Assembly: GCF_016808095.1 (NCBI RefSeq)
Contig: NC_068970.1
Span: 13,126,501-13,190,500 of the forward strand
Length of the DNA stretch: 64,000 nt
Direction of reading: 5' to 3'
From: Vigna angularis
Taxonomy: Eukaryota; Streptophyta; Magnoliopsida; Fabales; Fabaceae
Part shown: positions 23,448-36,317 of the stretch, piece by piece
Position numbering within the stretch: position 1 is the first letter of the stretch
How the letters are laid out: every line of letters starts with the position of its first letter
Program-made: the position numbers and the translations under genes
The notes under the pieces: model-generated
What the model saw: only the letters and a program-made list of their open reading frames with translations
Databases searched by the model: none
Told to the model about the DNA's origin: nothing

Positions 23448-26400
23448 ATGGACATGAAGGGATATTCAGTTTCCTGGACAAAACATAAGAAAGAGCCATA
23501 TTTTTCAGCTCGTCACACAAGAAGACAAGAACAATGCATACAAGCAAATGATGATACCCCAGAAGAAACAAGTTTACTAAATCATTCCCTCAAATTGGCT
23601 CTTTCCACTTCCCAAAATACTCTACTGCCTACGCTACCTGCCTTTGTTGCTTTCCTCCTACTTGTTACTTCAATTGGCACAGCATTTTCTCACCCCATTG
23701 CCTCCAATTCACCATTGCCATCATCACCCTCTCACCCCACTGTTAACAACACTTTCAGACCACCTCCGCTGTTGAAAAAGTTGAGGAGAATCAGAGCTCA
23801 CCTCAACAAGATTAACAAGCCTCCTGTTAAAACAATTCAGGCATTTTTTTTCTTTGCCTTTACAATCTCTTACAATCACACTACTGCATTCCCCTTCTCC
23901 CCATTCAATGATCTATGTTTCTGTTCCTTTCTTGCAGAGTCCAGATGGGGATTTCATAGATTGTGTTTTGTCTCATCAGCAACCTGCTTTTGACCACCCT
24001 CTGCTCAGAGGGCAAAGACCATTGGTAATTTCATCTAACTCAACCTAAGGAATATGACTTTCCTTTGAATTCATAAACGCATCCACATTCCTCTGGAGAA
24101 GGTGGAATTCCTATTTAGCCAGTACTCATCTTTTAGTCTAAAGGTTTGATTTTTTGGATTGAATTTTATTTGAGACTGAGAAAGTAAGAGGCTTAAGGTT
24201 TGCAGGATCCACCGGAAAGGCCAAAGGGCCACCCCAATGGGGAAAAAGTCATAGAGAGCTTTCAGCTTTGGACCGATTCTGGTGAAATATGCCCTGAAGG
24301 AACTGTTCCGATCAGAAGAACAACTGAACAAGATTTTCTACGAGCAAGCTCCATCAGAAGATTTGGAAGAAAAGTACGGAGGGACTCAACTGGCACTGGT
24401 CATGAGGTTAGTGCTTACAAACGTAATTTGCTTCTTGAAATTTCATTGTCAATTCAATCCTTTTCCGGCTACTGTTTACGTTTCTCACAATGCTTTAATT
24501 TCAAAGGAAACTCTCCGCTCTTATTTTCTCAGCATTGCGGTCATTTCAACCGTTTTTCTTTACCATAAAGAAAAGAACAACCCTGTTTTTCTTTATTCAT
24601 CAAAATTAAACATGGATTGCAAAAACGAAGACATTGAAGGGACTCCACTTTCCAAAGTTTGCCCCCCAGGTGCACAAAAAAGTAACGTGGAAATCATTAT
24701 GCCGCATGCAATTTTTTTCCAGAGGGAGCTAAAAATTGAAAAGAATAAAAGTCCGAAGCACACTTTAGGAAAAATCGTTCATTCTTATGCACGCATATGT
24801 GTAGCTTCTGCCGTAATTTTTATTTTTTGACACACATCCTGTTGCAGCATGCAGTTGTTTCTGTAAACGGAGATCAATACTACGGAGCAAAAGCAAGCAT
24901 AAATGTATGGACACCCAGCGTAACCGATCCATACGAATTCAGTTTGTCACAGATATGGGTTATTGCTGGATCTTTTGGCAATGATCTGAATACCATAGAA
25001 GCTGGATGGCAGGTATGTCAACATCTACTTGTCCAAAAATTCACATCCATCCAATTTTTGTAGTGAAGGTGTTGGAGAATGTACTAGGATTACATTTGTC
25101 TTTATCATTTGCTTTGGTTTTCAGTCCTTCGAGTTCTAGCTAAGTAACAAGCATACTTTTCTTCAGGTAAGTCCTGAGCTATACGGAGACAACTATCCTA
25201 GGTTCTTCACTTATTGGACAGTAAGTAATGCACGTTTCTTTTTTCTTCTTCTGTTTCTTTTTTACCCTCATTTCTTTAACATCTTACAATATGTGCTATC
25301 TGACAGACGGATGCATATCAAGCAACTGGATGCTACAATTTACTATGTTCAGGATTTGTCCAAACTAACAACAGGATAGCAATAGGGGCTGCAATCTCCC
25401 CAAGATCCATCTACAATGCCAGACAATTTGATATTGGCTTAATGGTTTGGAAGGTGAGTCTTTTTCTTTTTTTTTTTCCTTTTTCCACAAAACAATTCAT
25501 CAACTAAAGTCAACCAAAAAGAAAACACCAATTAAGGAGAAAATAGGGTCCTTTAACACAAAAGGCTCAACGGTTTAGATGGTGGTTTGTTGTTAATTGG
25601 AGCTTTATACTTTTTCAAACCGTTATTTGCTTCATTTCACAACTTGTTAATTACTTTGAGAAAAAGAAAGGTTAAACATGCATAATCAAAGTAAGAGTAA
25701 AGAAAATCATATCCAAGTGAGGCAATAATTCGTTTACTTCTTTTCTGACCCTTTTCTTTTGAATTTTCTGCATGTTATTGTTATTCAAATGGAAGATTCC
25801 CTTGCTTTCCTTGTACTAGTGTCCTTCATGGGGTCAGCTCTAGCTGAGCCTTTTCCTTTCCTTCCTTTATTAAAGCAATATTTCGCGGCTCAGGTTTTTC
25901 TTTTTTATTGTGGTTTTGCTCTAACTGGCATCTCGATTTGTCTCACCACTTCTTTTTCCTCAGTTTTACTCTCCTCCAATAATATCATTAATAATGGTAA
26001 TCAACCACTTTATACTACTGAGACACGCATTGATTAATTATCCCGTAAGGGGAAATTTTTGGTGTTTGCATTTATGCCAACACATTAATGTAGGTTAGAC
26101 AGTTGGAGTCAAGCTGTAACATACTAACATGCATTTTCTTTTGCTCAAATAATTCTAAGATACCATAATGAAATTCTGTGTGTATAGGACCCAAAGCATG
26201 GACATTGGTGGCTGGAATTTGGGTCGGGGCTACTTGTTGGGTACTGGCCAGCATACTTGTTCAGTCACTTGAGAAACCATGCTAGCATGGTACAATTTGG
26301 AGGAGAAATAGTGAATTCTCGTTCAAGGGGCTACCACACTGGCACTCAAATGGGTAGTGGCCATTTTGCAGAAGAAGGGTTTAGAAAAGCAGCCTATTTT

Positions 26401-26565
26401 AGAAATTTGCAAGTTGTGGATTGGGACAATAACTTGCTTCCTCTTTCAAATATTCACCAATTGGCTGACCATTCTAATTGCTATGACATTAGGGTTGGAT
26501 CAAACAATGTTTGGGGAACTTACTTTTATTATGGAGGTCCTGGAAGGAACGTGAGATGTCCATGA
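23448..26565 (+). CDS. Neprosin-family (DUF239) protein, probable secreted glutamic peptidase
   Basis: Proposed CDS is join(23448..23840, 23938..24024, 24206..24406, 24848..25012, 25167..25220, 25307..25453, 26188..26565), 474 aa, all exons phase 0. Residues about 105-200 match the neprosin activation peptide (LRRIRAHLNKINKPPVKTIQ, then SPDGDFIDCV). Residues about 225-474 form the neprosin domain (ENTIEAGWQ-type motif, SPELYGDNYPRFFTYWT, CYNLLCSGFVQ, HWWLEFG, GYWPAYLF). Neprosin is a glutamic endopeptidase; by spacing (111 residues here, 109 in the characterised enzyme) I propose Glu278 (NTIEAGWQ) and Glu389 (QFGGEIVN) as the catalytic pair. The first intron has a GC donor (CAG|GC...CAG). A hydrophobic segment at residues 59-80 fits secretion, but 58 residues ahead of it is long for a signal peptide. 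The only in-frame ATGs are at 23448 and 23454, so the real 5' end may involve another exon. No break is visible. Confidence 0.88.
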
Positions 26566-27094
26566 AGATTATATATATATATTTATATATAGTTCCTATT
26601 ACACAGGCTTCTCTGCTCTAAATATATGATATTCTTTTTTTTTATCCCACTTTTTCCCTTTCTTTTGGGGATTTTTGGTTTCATTATAAGCTTCACATGG
26701 TTTGGCTATATTTGTTAATTTTGGTTTTGGGTTAACAGGTTAGAGACAGTTTGTTCCGTTGTTAGAGATTATGTAAATCCACCAAAAATATGTTGTCAGT
26801 TTATAACATTAAATTCACGAGTTCTGCATTCTTCAATTCTTGTTTCTTTCCCCTTTGCATTTCAAATAAACTCGAGCCTTGCGCGGGTTATAGTTGACTT
26901 TCAATTGGTCAATAAAACTTTAATGCAACTTGTCTTTCCCAGATGGAAACATAGTTTTTCAGGTTTCCTAGTCAAAATCCAGTGAGAATTATATTTTACT
27001 GCTAATGAATCCGTCATAGGTGGTTTTGCATGTGGGGGAGCTACAAAGAAGAAAAGTACAAACATATCTCCAAGACTAAGGTGTCTTGTTCTTT
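26566..27094. other. 3' flank of the neprosin gene
   Basis: Begins with a short TA-rich run directly after the stop codon. No clear polyadenylation signal stands out and no other gene is seen. Confidence 0.6.
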
Positions 27095-27344
27095 TTAGTG
27101 GATTTGAGGGGATTTGAAGATAAATTTTTTTGTCGTTTATTTGAGTGAATTTGGAGGTAAATGAGAGTGAATTTGGAAATAAATGTTTTTAATTTGTCAC
27201 GTTAATACAATTCTATACTAATTCTCACAAATTTTATTTCCAAATTCACTTTCATTTACTTCTAAATTTAGTCAAATAAACGACAAAAAATTTTATCTTC
27301 AAATCCTCTCAAATTCACTCCCTTAAATCCACTCAAAAGATAAA
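27095..27344. mobile_element. Foldback MITE-like element, about 250 bp
   Basis: Left and right halves are inverted repeats. AGTGGATTTGAGGGGATTTG at the left pairs with sequence ending in CAAATCC...AAATCCACT at the right. Both carry TGTCGTTTATTTGA and GTGAATTTGGAAATAAA or their complements. The right arm has an extra insertion of about 15 bp. I could not settle a target duplication, so the superfamily is left open. Confidence 0.72.
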
Positions 27345-28614
27345 TGCGTTTAACAGTATCTTCCCTAGCATTACTAAGCACATATTTATTAACTATCATG
27401 AATCTTCTATCTTCTTGGTAAATAAAAAGAGAATATTTAATGTATACGCAGTGTCCCCATTTAATTTTGCACTGCAAATAAAATAATTGGATGAACACTA
27501 ATACAGTGAAACCAAGAACAGTTAACAGTGAACCATGTTTTCCCACGAGTAAACTTGAAAAAAAAGGCTTAAGATACTGCATATTGGGAAATACAACGTG
27601 CAGCAAACCTTTTTTTTTCTCATTTGAATATTGAGTAGGACATGAGATAATATAATAATAAGTTTTTAAAGAGGAGTTTCCTTGGGAAATTAAGTGTCAA
27701 TGTGATATGAATTCAACTATGACACTATATTTAAAGCTAAAATTTTAAGATAATGAGTTTGTAGTATTTTATATCATTTTTAGTTAATGTGAAACTTACA
27801 TTCTAACTTGTATTTTTAATAATCTTTCTTTCAATGATAAGTATCTTTTACATTGTTACACTCTTAATTAACCACGAGTATCCTTTTTGTATTACTATTA
27901 ATTTTAACATAACATGTTTACATACAACTATTATTAAGAAAACTTTCGATACAGAAACTATATTGTAGTTATGTAGATTGATTATCATTGAATTTTATAT
28001 CATTGGTGATCTTTCGATGGAACTATTTACTAGAGAGTATAACACCAATGAAATAAGTCTAAAAAGTTGATATTATTTCTAATTCAAAACTTTAAAAGAA
28101 ATAAATTTATGAATTTTGATCCTATGAGAGAGTCTAGATTCTAAGTGACAATATCCATCCTGAGAGTTAATATATAAATAAGAGGTTTTTGAAGGAAAAA
28201 AATGCTTGAAAGCTAACGGTCAATGTCACGATTTTATTAAATCTTAGACGATCCGAAAGTAGACAAGAAGAGAAAAGAAGGGAGCACATGGGTCTTGAGA
28301 AAATAAGTTAATGGTGTTGGTAGGCTAGCATTAGGTATTTGCATCCTAGTGTCGAAATGGATGTTGGTGGAAGTGTGAAGTGACACAAGATATGGATCTT
28401 TTGTTTTCAAAACAATAATGATAATACTATTGTGAAGAGTAGAATTGTAAGGCCAGAATAGTAAGTAAGGCTTCCTTGCGTGACAACAAAGCGATCCCCA
28501 CCACATTCGATTAAAGAATAAAGGACAGTGATGGTCTACACTACACGGGAATCCAGAAGCGTATTATGGAAGGATATGCAAGCAAATGGAACAAACAATT
28601 CTTTTTACTACCAG
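27345..28614. other. Gene-free stretch
   Basis: AT-rich, with a somewhat less AT-rich part at 28237-28506. That part holds a short open frame on - without any recognisable domain. I do not call it a gene. Confidence 0.55.
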
Positions 28615-28740
28615 TTAGGCCTTCTTCTGCCTCAATCTGGAAATCCTTATCAAAACATCCTTTGCATATGAAGCAAGAGATGTAGTGTCAACAGAGCCAA
28701 TTTGAGGGAATGTATTTGTTTTCACAACAAAAAACCAACT
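28615..28740 (-). pseudogene. Orphan 3'-exon-like coding fragment, family not recognised
   Basis: On - the 42 codons from 28740 to the TAA at 28615-28617 read as an ordinary-looking protein end: KTNTFPQIGSVDTTSLASYA, then KDVLIRISRLRQKKA. The composition is unlike the AT-driven frames around it. A possible splice acceptor (GTAGCAG) lies just upstream on -. Further upstream on - (about 29210 to 29350) another stretch reads like protein (ANALVSVPPDMFLQQCLAS) but contains an in-frame stop. I see no complete gene and no start. A decayed gene fragment, or the last exon of a gene with its other exons lost, are the best guesses. Confidence 0.4.
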
Positions 28741-29856
28741 GCTACAACTCTGGTTGGCAGTTGCACTGTCCCTTTCCGTACAGTCATGTTTCTCACTTAT
28801 AAAATTACACTCAACATACTGTGTTTATTTATACATGATAAATGTGAGTAAACATGGGTATTTTATTTATTACATCGTCACAAATTTCATTCTCTGTTTG
28901 TTTCCCACTGACGTTTATGCAGAGAAAAAAAATAGATGCTTCATAAGATAAGATTTGTGCAATCACTTTTGTTTATAATAGTATCTAAATTCTTACTTAT
29001 GTAATGTATTGGTCCATTGAGTGTCTGAATTCTCAACTGCAACTTAAACATGTGATAAGGTATTGAGTTAATTTGCAAGTGTTATTGAGTATTGATATTT
29101 ACTTAATCTTTTTATGAGCTTCCAAAATTAAACTTTACCTATGTAAAATGGTGTTTATGTCGTATATAAGTTGAGGTACAGTTTTATTAACATAGATAAT
29201 AACTCAATCCAAAAGAAACAAAACAAAGAAGGTGGTACACCATCCACAACCATAGTTTCTAATGAAAAGTGAACGTCAAAAGGCTCCAGCTATGATGCGA
29301 GACACTGCTGCAAAAACATGTCTGGAGGAACACTCACCAATGCATTAGCCAAAACATTTATTCTGAATCACATTGTAATTATACGCTGCCTAAAATATAT
29401 AAAATCGACAACATAAAGCAAAAATATTTAAATAAATTAAACATTCAATGTTTCGGAAGTTAATATCATCACTTAATGAGCAGTAGTACCATTATTTAGT
29501 TTTTTTTAGTATTTTGTTTATATTTATGTAAATTTAAAAAAGGAAAAGAAAAATATAATGATTAGTATGTGAAGTGACATGAGAACGCCTTTTTGAGACA
29601 GGTGCATCATGTATGTTTGATATGGATATGGCGCCTTTGTTTTTAGAGTGGTCCTTAGTTCTTAACTTTGGACATTTGTTCGTATTGAAGATTATGTGCT
29701 ATTACACAAAAATCCTTCTCACCTTTAAATTTAATAATTATACTTAACAACTAACAATGTGGTAATCACTATTCAATTCTACGTACTTTTACGCAAGTTG
29801 TTTTCGCTTGGTTCCTTATATTCTTCAATGAAACATAGACAATGTTTTTATATGTT
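28741..29856. other. Gene-free stretch
   Basis: Apart from the possible decayed coding trace near 29210-29350 on -, nothing is recognised. Confidence 0.5.
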
Positions 29857-30167
29857 CTTTTAAGATTAAATATGTTTTGAGTTTTTAATTTTTAATTTAG
29901 AATTGAATTTTGTTTTTATTTTTTATATATAATTTAGTTTTCCAACTTTAAAAATGATAGTTTTTATAGTGTAAGTATGTTAATTTTCTGTATGTGACAA
30001 ACAACAATTGATTCAGAATAAAATTTAAATAGTTTACAACGTTTGACAACTTCCTCAAATGTCAATTCGTTATTTAACTGGTAAAAAAATCTAACATAAG
30101 TTAAAACAACTATATTAATTTACTTTTAAAATTTAAAAATCAAAATATATCTAAGTTTAGAAAAATA
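29857..30167. mobile_element. MITE-like foldback, about 310 bp, degenerate
   Basis: The left end (AAGATTAAATATGTTTTGAG) and the reverse complement of the right end (CTAAACTTAGATATATTTTG) are imperfect inverted repeats of about 35 bp around an AT-rich core. Ends of this kind are common in legume MITEs. No target duplication could be settled. Confidence 0.5.
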
Positions 30168-33100
30168 ATAAATTATTTAACAAACAATAACAAATTTACC
30201 AAGCATCACATTAAAATTAATTTATTTTTTAACTTATCTTTTTCTAAAAAAAATCATACTTTTTTTTAGTTTAAATTTTCCTATTACTATACTAATCAGT
30301 TCTTGAATTTCTCATAAAACAGAATTAATTCATAAACATATATAAAGATAAATCACAAAATTTTACATTCTTATTATTATAAGCACGTATACTTAAAATA
30401 CAACATTTTATTCGTATATGTAATTCATTATAACATATATCAAGATGTTTATGTTGAAATATTCATGCATAAATTTTACTTAAGAAACCATCATTTTATC
30501 TCGTGTTTGCTTTTAAAGAAGTGCAGTGAAATGGGAACGCGGATTTACGATTAATCCCTTTTCCATTATACTAGCAAAAGTGAAAAAAAAAAAAAATTAA
30601 AGAGAAAGCCTCGTCGTATTGCTGATATTGCTGAATTTGTTTATTTGTACGTGCCAAATGGGAACTATCCCATCGTTGACCCACACAAACTACGGGGGTT
30701 AAGCAAGATGAGTTAACCAATGAACTAAAATACTTCAACCATCACACATTTTTTTTTTTCTCGAACTTATATGGCGGTCAGCATGGCCTATCTTGTATTG
30801 TCATTCTATTTTTCAGGATGTATATTTACAATTTAGAAAGCCCGTTTGAAATATTAACAGGTGTAGAAAGAGAAGCTCTTCCTTATGCTTATGTATAGGC
30901 CCAATAGTTATGGGTATTCTTCGACCCACTTAGAAGAAGCAGAACTAATGGGCCGAGACCAAAAGTGCAAGCTGCTCTATAGTATTCCTGAATGACTTAA
31001 CTCCCTTTCTGACAACCTTATTAGTTATTAAGTCATGCCCTGTTTATATAGCATCTAAAGCAACCCATAAATTACGTCTCATCTTTCTTAACATTCACAG
31101 ACCTAATAATTTTATGCCACTGTCCTAATACCAAACAAAAATAAAAGGTTTTTTCTATACTCCAGGAACAACGACACATTATCACAGATAGGCCCAGTCC
31201 AATTTATGTCAAAGCCCAAATTGAATTTTAGGCTGAGACGTTTTTAACTTAATTAAAATTATTTACTAAAAACATTATTAATTTGTTTGATGTATATGTT
31301 TAAGGAATTTTAAGGTGTAAAACCACTTCTTAAATTATTATATCAATTTTATTTCATATTTCCTTAATTGGTAATAAAAATATTCTATTTAATCTTTGTT
31401 TTGATATTATTGAATTCTTATTAAAAATAAATTATTTAGATTTTGAAACACTTTCCATTCTAAAATAATAAGATTTTGGTTGAAATGTTTCACAGACATT
31501 ATATACATTTGGCATGTATGATGATCAAAATGTTGATCACTTTGTTTAATCCAAAATTCGCTTAAATAAGAAAGGTATATATTTTAGTTAAAATTAATAA
31601 AATAACAAAGAAAAACAATGAAATGTTAGAATCGAGTCTACTATCTAAAATTAGGTCGAAATTTTGCAAAAGTCGAACAATTTTTTTTTCAACGTAAACC
31701 ATGAAGGAAGTAAATATGATCCAAATATAGTGTGTCGCATCTATTTCATATAAAAACTAGCTGCTTATGTGTTATTATATGTGACTTTATAGTGTCTATA
31801 TAATTCACAATACTCACTTAGACGATGAACTTCTAATAAAATTTTAGGAGAAAAACATTTGTTTTAACACTACTTGTATGCTAATTACTATTTTGTTATT
31901 TATAAGTAACATTTACTAATATTTAACGATTAATGTTTTAGAACATACAAAATGTCTTAAGACCATGTCTAACTCAACGTTGGATAGATACTCATTAGGA
32001 CAAAAATACATGAATAATCACGAAATTGAGGGAAAAAAATATTTTTACACACTTCAAAGAAAGAAAAAAAAAATCCTAATTTATATTTTTATTCATATTT
32101 TTTTGCGTATGATAAAATCATTGAGTTGATATATACATAGAGGGTATGAGGTAACATCATAAAAGGTATGGAAGAGTATATTTCACAAAAGGATTCCTCG
32201 TTTACAGTTCATCACATCGATTAGGTTAAGTGAATATATAGATTAGTTTAAGTTTTAGTCATTGAAGAATATATAAACCAAATAAAAACATGTAAAAAGT
32301 GAGAATAATACCATTTGAGAAAACTCAAATGATTATAAGATAAACCAAAAAATGTAAAATAAATAATAATCCTATTATTTTTTCCGTATTATATTTTTTG
32401 CAATTTTTTTATAATGTTTATACTTTTATTCTTGGTTATACTGACAAAAAGACCTTTTACATATATATTATTTTATATTTTCTTTTGTTTGTTATATATA
32501 AAAAATAATGTCTGAAGACGTAAATTTACGTCTTTTACATTTCTAACATATGTAAATTTATCTTTAATATAAAAGCAACAAATCATAAATTCTTTTTTTT
32601 TTAAATTTGTACCAAATTTTTTCTTTTTTAAGTAGTAGAAAAAGAATAAGAATAGTATGAAGAAGGAAAAGAAGAAATTTGGTGTAGATTTGAGAAAAAA
32701 AAAATTAGGATCTATTCCTTTTGTAACAAAGGTAAAGTTATATATGTAAGTAATTACGTCTGACCTACAATATATGAAAAAAACTTAAAATAACATAAGT
32801 AAAAAGTCTTTTTTTATTAGTGTAACCTAGAAAATAAGTATAAAAATTATAGAAAAATGACAAAAAATATAATGTTGAACAATGAATAATATTATTATTT
32901 ATTTTTTAGTCTTTCTTATAAAAGAAAAGTTGCCCAGAAGCAATGATCTAAAAGTGATTCTAAGTGAGAGAGTCCAATTTTGTGATCCAACAAACCTAAA
33001 TGCATGCTTCTTTCAAATTTATGACATGAAATTGATGAATAATCTATGACCAATGACTCTTATCTTCCACCTTGAAAAACATACTCATCAAATATAATGG

Positions 33101-34257
33101 TTATCAGGTTAGGGATCATAATTTGCTGGTGTTACTGTATAAAGTTGGATGCAAAATACTCCAAATCATTTTTATCAGGTTAGGGATCATAATTTGCTGG
33201 TTTTAATACTCCAAATCATTTTTATCATAGCACATCCGTTAAACGAATAATGTGGTTTAAAAAAATAGATAGATTAGTTAACTTATATAGATTTTTAAAA
33301 ATGATATTGACTTGTAATAAACATATAATTTCTGTGTGCAGATAAAAAATAATTAATTAGAAAAATATAAGTAAAACTAAATAAATGTATGAATGAAAAT
33401 ACAGAGTATATTATAAATAGTACTCTGTCATTAATAAATCAATGTAACGTTTATTAGATGTAAGGTGAGGTTCCACTTGGGGTAAATTTGATATTCCATA
33501 AAAATGTGAAAGAATTTCCTCTTTTTTTTCTTAGCTATTGATAAATTAACTTGTTTTTATTTTCTTTAAAATTGAAATTCCTCCCTCCTCTCTCTTTATG
33601 GCAAATGTGAAATCCCTTTAGTAGATAATAAATTTGTATTAGTCACTGGATAAATTATTTGGAGTTGTGGACTTTATTGATAAGAATGACGGTAATATAT
33701 ATGATTTTCTTAAAAGACTAATATTGATTATGAAAAAATGTAAAATACGGAGAATAAAGTAAGGATCGTTTACTATAAATATTTATTAATTTTAAAGATT
33801 ATAACAATAATTCAAAACTTACATGGAAGAACGTCATCTAGTGATATGTTTTACTTATTTTTATTTTATCTTTTTTGTTTAGCATGTCATCTTATATGTA
33901 TGATTTTGTAATGTATCAAAAATTTTCTTGTTAGACTCGTGAATTTAAAGATGTTATTGATCTTCTCTACGCCAAATGATATCTTTCTGAGTTTTAGAGA
34001 AATGTAAAGGACTCAATGACATGATCATTGAGTTGATAAGTAAGTAATTGATCTTTTTATATTTTATTGAATTCAATTTACCTAATAATTTTACAAATAT
34101 TAGAGGTAGGAAGCAGTGATGTACGTTTTTGCAACACCAACTTCTGGTTCATGTTTTTGTGATGCAATATTAAAATAAAATATTTCGAAGGTAATTGATG
34201 TTGTATACTAATATCAAATAAATTTATTAATTTCACATGTTTTAGGTATTAATATAT
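30168..34257. other. AT-rich gene-free stretch
   Basis: No supported gene. The only ordered structure is the tandem duplication at 33102-33223, listed separately. Confidence 0.6.
33102..33223. repeat. Tandem duplication, 71-bp and 51-bp units
   Basis: TATCAGGTTAGGGATCATAA starts at 33102 and again at 33173. Both units share ATTTGCTGGT and AATACTCCAAATCATTTTTA. The second unit has lost about 20 bp from the middle. Confidence 0.9.
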
Positions 34258-34704
34258 AGGCTTAATACCTTTTTGATCTCTCGAAAAATACTTTTTTAAA
34301 AAAGTTTGAAATGATCCCAACTTGTGAAAAATCGGGTCAAGTTAATCCTTTTTTATTACGACTTCAAAATTTTAACGGTACAACTGCCTCGTTGGCCAAA
34401 ACTTAATGAACTATCCTATTTTTCTCATACGTAGAATACAATGTGTCAATTTTGAATTTTAAAAACACAAATTGCTTACCACATCAGTTTCATCTTCCAC
34501 CTCTAGTGTAAAACCCATGAAAAATATTTACCTTAATAGTAACAATTTTATTACTAGATTTCTTTGTGAATGGAAAATATAATAAGTTTATGTAAAAAAT
34601 AAAATATGGAAAGCTGGTAGAAAATTGTGGTGATTTCAAAAAGATGGATTCGAACTCTCTTCTACCTTTTTGTTAAAAAATAATAATAATAAAAAAAAAT
34701 TCTC
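34258..34704. mobile_element. Possible Mutator-type terminal fragment
   Basis: It begins GGCTTAATACCTTTTTGATC, which resembles the GGCATAATACCC end of the MULE at 227 and the common legume type of MULE/MITE terminus. No partner inverted repeat was found, so this is at most a remnant. Confidence 0.3.
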
Positions 34705-35774
34705 AGCAAGAGATTAAGTCTGGAATAGAGGTAGGGGAGCTAACATTTCTAAGCTTTTATATTATGATTTAGTATTGTTTTATTACTATTCATGAAATTA
34801 TGTGTGAATACTGTTAATGAAAAATATAGGTGCATACTGTATATCTATATATAGTGAATTTCTGTGCTAATATTATATGCTGTTATTTTGAATCTGTAAA
34901 TAAGAAAATTGTTAAAACTAATTGAGGAACACTTTGGTTAAGGAAAGACTTGGTACTTAAGTTGTCCATTGTGACACACCTCTCTTTCCTGGAAGTCTAC
35001 TCGACAAGTTTTTAACTTAAATCTTGTTGAACAGATTATGTACTATTAAATTATTGTGCAATATATCTTGTTGGAATGAAAATTTCTCATGAATTCATGT
35101 TATTGTGGTAGATATGGAATTATGAATTATAATTGTGATGGTAGGATAAAGGAATCTTAAAAACCGGAGTTGGTACATCCCTGATCATAAAGCAGCCCTG
35201 GTCAAATCCAGTAAGTTGTGACTAGTCATATGTACTGGCGTTTATGGTGAGTTTGATTCATCAAACATTTGATTCTTCTCCGGTGACCATTTATGGTGAT
35301 ATTTTAGTATTGTTAATTTATTTTGTGATATATTCATTTTGTATGATTTCTACAATGATTGGATTTTATTGGATTTGAATTTATGCATCTGAACATGATA
35401 TGAGTATTATGGGGAGATTTTGTAAGGGTATAATGTGAGTTGAGGAATATGAGCATGGTATGAGTCTCGTGGAGAGATTCAGTAATGATATGGTATTTGA
35501 GTATATGTTGATGTTGAGGGTCCTGTAGTTGGAGGTTATCCTGATACTCTAATAATCATCCAGTCTCAAGTAGAGAAGGATGAATTATGTGGTGAGAGGG
35601 GCATGAGGTCCTGGTCTATGTGCCGATTTTGAACATAGTGTTGAGGACTAACCTTGTGGATGGTATGGAGTATTTTGGAAGTGTATTTGTAAGAAGTAGA
35701 AGTCATCACAAGTGCATAACCTCCCGTGACCGCTCATCAACGTATCATCCGAATGAGTATCGATTTAATATTTG

Positions 35775-35905
35775 TGGAATGAGTGTCTATTGGGTATTGT
35801 GGGATGAGTGTCTATTGGGTATTGTGGAACGAGTGTCTATTGAGTATTGTGGGGTGAGTGTTTATTGGGTATTGTGGAACGAGTGTCTATTATGAATTGT
35901 GGTAT
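35775..35905 (+). repeat. About 29-bp tandem repeat, 4-5 copies, inside LTR-like copy A
   Basis: Units of the form GAGTGTCTATTGGGTATTGT plus a short variable end follow one another. The corresponding place in copy B (about 55138-55200) has only two to three units, so the array has changed copy number since the copies parted. Confidence 0.88.
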
Positions 35906-36166
35906 GATAGATGAGTATCTATGGTGTGATTGTGGTATGATGGTATGAGGGTGTCTGACATAATTATTATATGATGTTTCTTGAGTGTATCAAAGTAATT
36001 ATGCATGTTTTATAAATGTTTTGTTGCATGTTTGCTCACCCTAGTTGTTTGTGTTTGTGTATGAAAGAATGTCGTCTGATCCAGTGTCAATGAAGAAAGA
36101 GATAGAAGAATAAATTAGAATAATTCGAGTTATATTTATGAGTTTATAGTTGAAATCTGAGTTTAA

Positions 36167-36170
<4 letters not shown>

Positions 36171-36214
<44 letters not shown>
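36171..36214. repeat. (TA)n microsatellite, about 44 bp
   Basis: Pure TA run inside LTR-like copy A. The matching position in copy B (about 60962) has only a short TATATT. Confidence 0.93.
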
Positions 36215-36217
<3 letters not shown>

Positions 36218-36317
36218 ATTATGAATTTTCAAGTACGAGATTATGGGATGTTACCTTAAATGTAATGCTAGAATATATAAATTATGAATTATTAAGTGTA
36301 AGATTATGGGATGTTAC

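Larger units (their letters stand above)
34705..36317 (+). mobile_element. LTR-like repeat copy A (degenerate, 5'-truncated)
   Basis: Matches copy B (54271-55245 plus 60732-61074) in the same orientation, starting at GAGATTAAGTCTGGAATAGA and ending in GGGATGTTACA, a typical plant LTR 3' end. Shared blocks include GAACACTTTGG, TGACACACCTCTCTTTCCTG and CCTCCCGTGACCGCTCATCA. Copy A keeps about 200 bp (about 35141-35370) that copy B lacks. No internal retrotransposon domain is next to it, so it looks like a solo LTR or fragment. It is too diverged and rearranged to be half of a living element. Confidence 0.72.

Noticed and set aside
25759..26037. Hydrophobic open frame on + near 25.8-26.0 kb
   Set aside because: It falls inside the last intron of the neprosin gene and breaks the conserved protein if used.
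34640..34665. GAGTTCGAATCC on -, like a tRNA T-arm
   Set aside because: No acceptor stem, D-arm or anticodon arm can be formed around it. At most it is a B-box-like word in a repeat.
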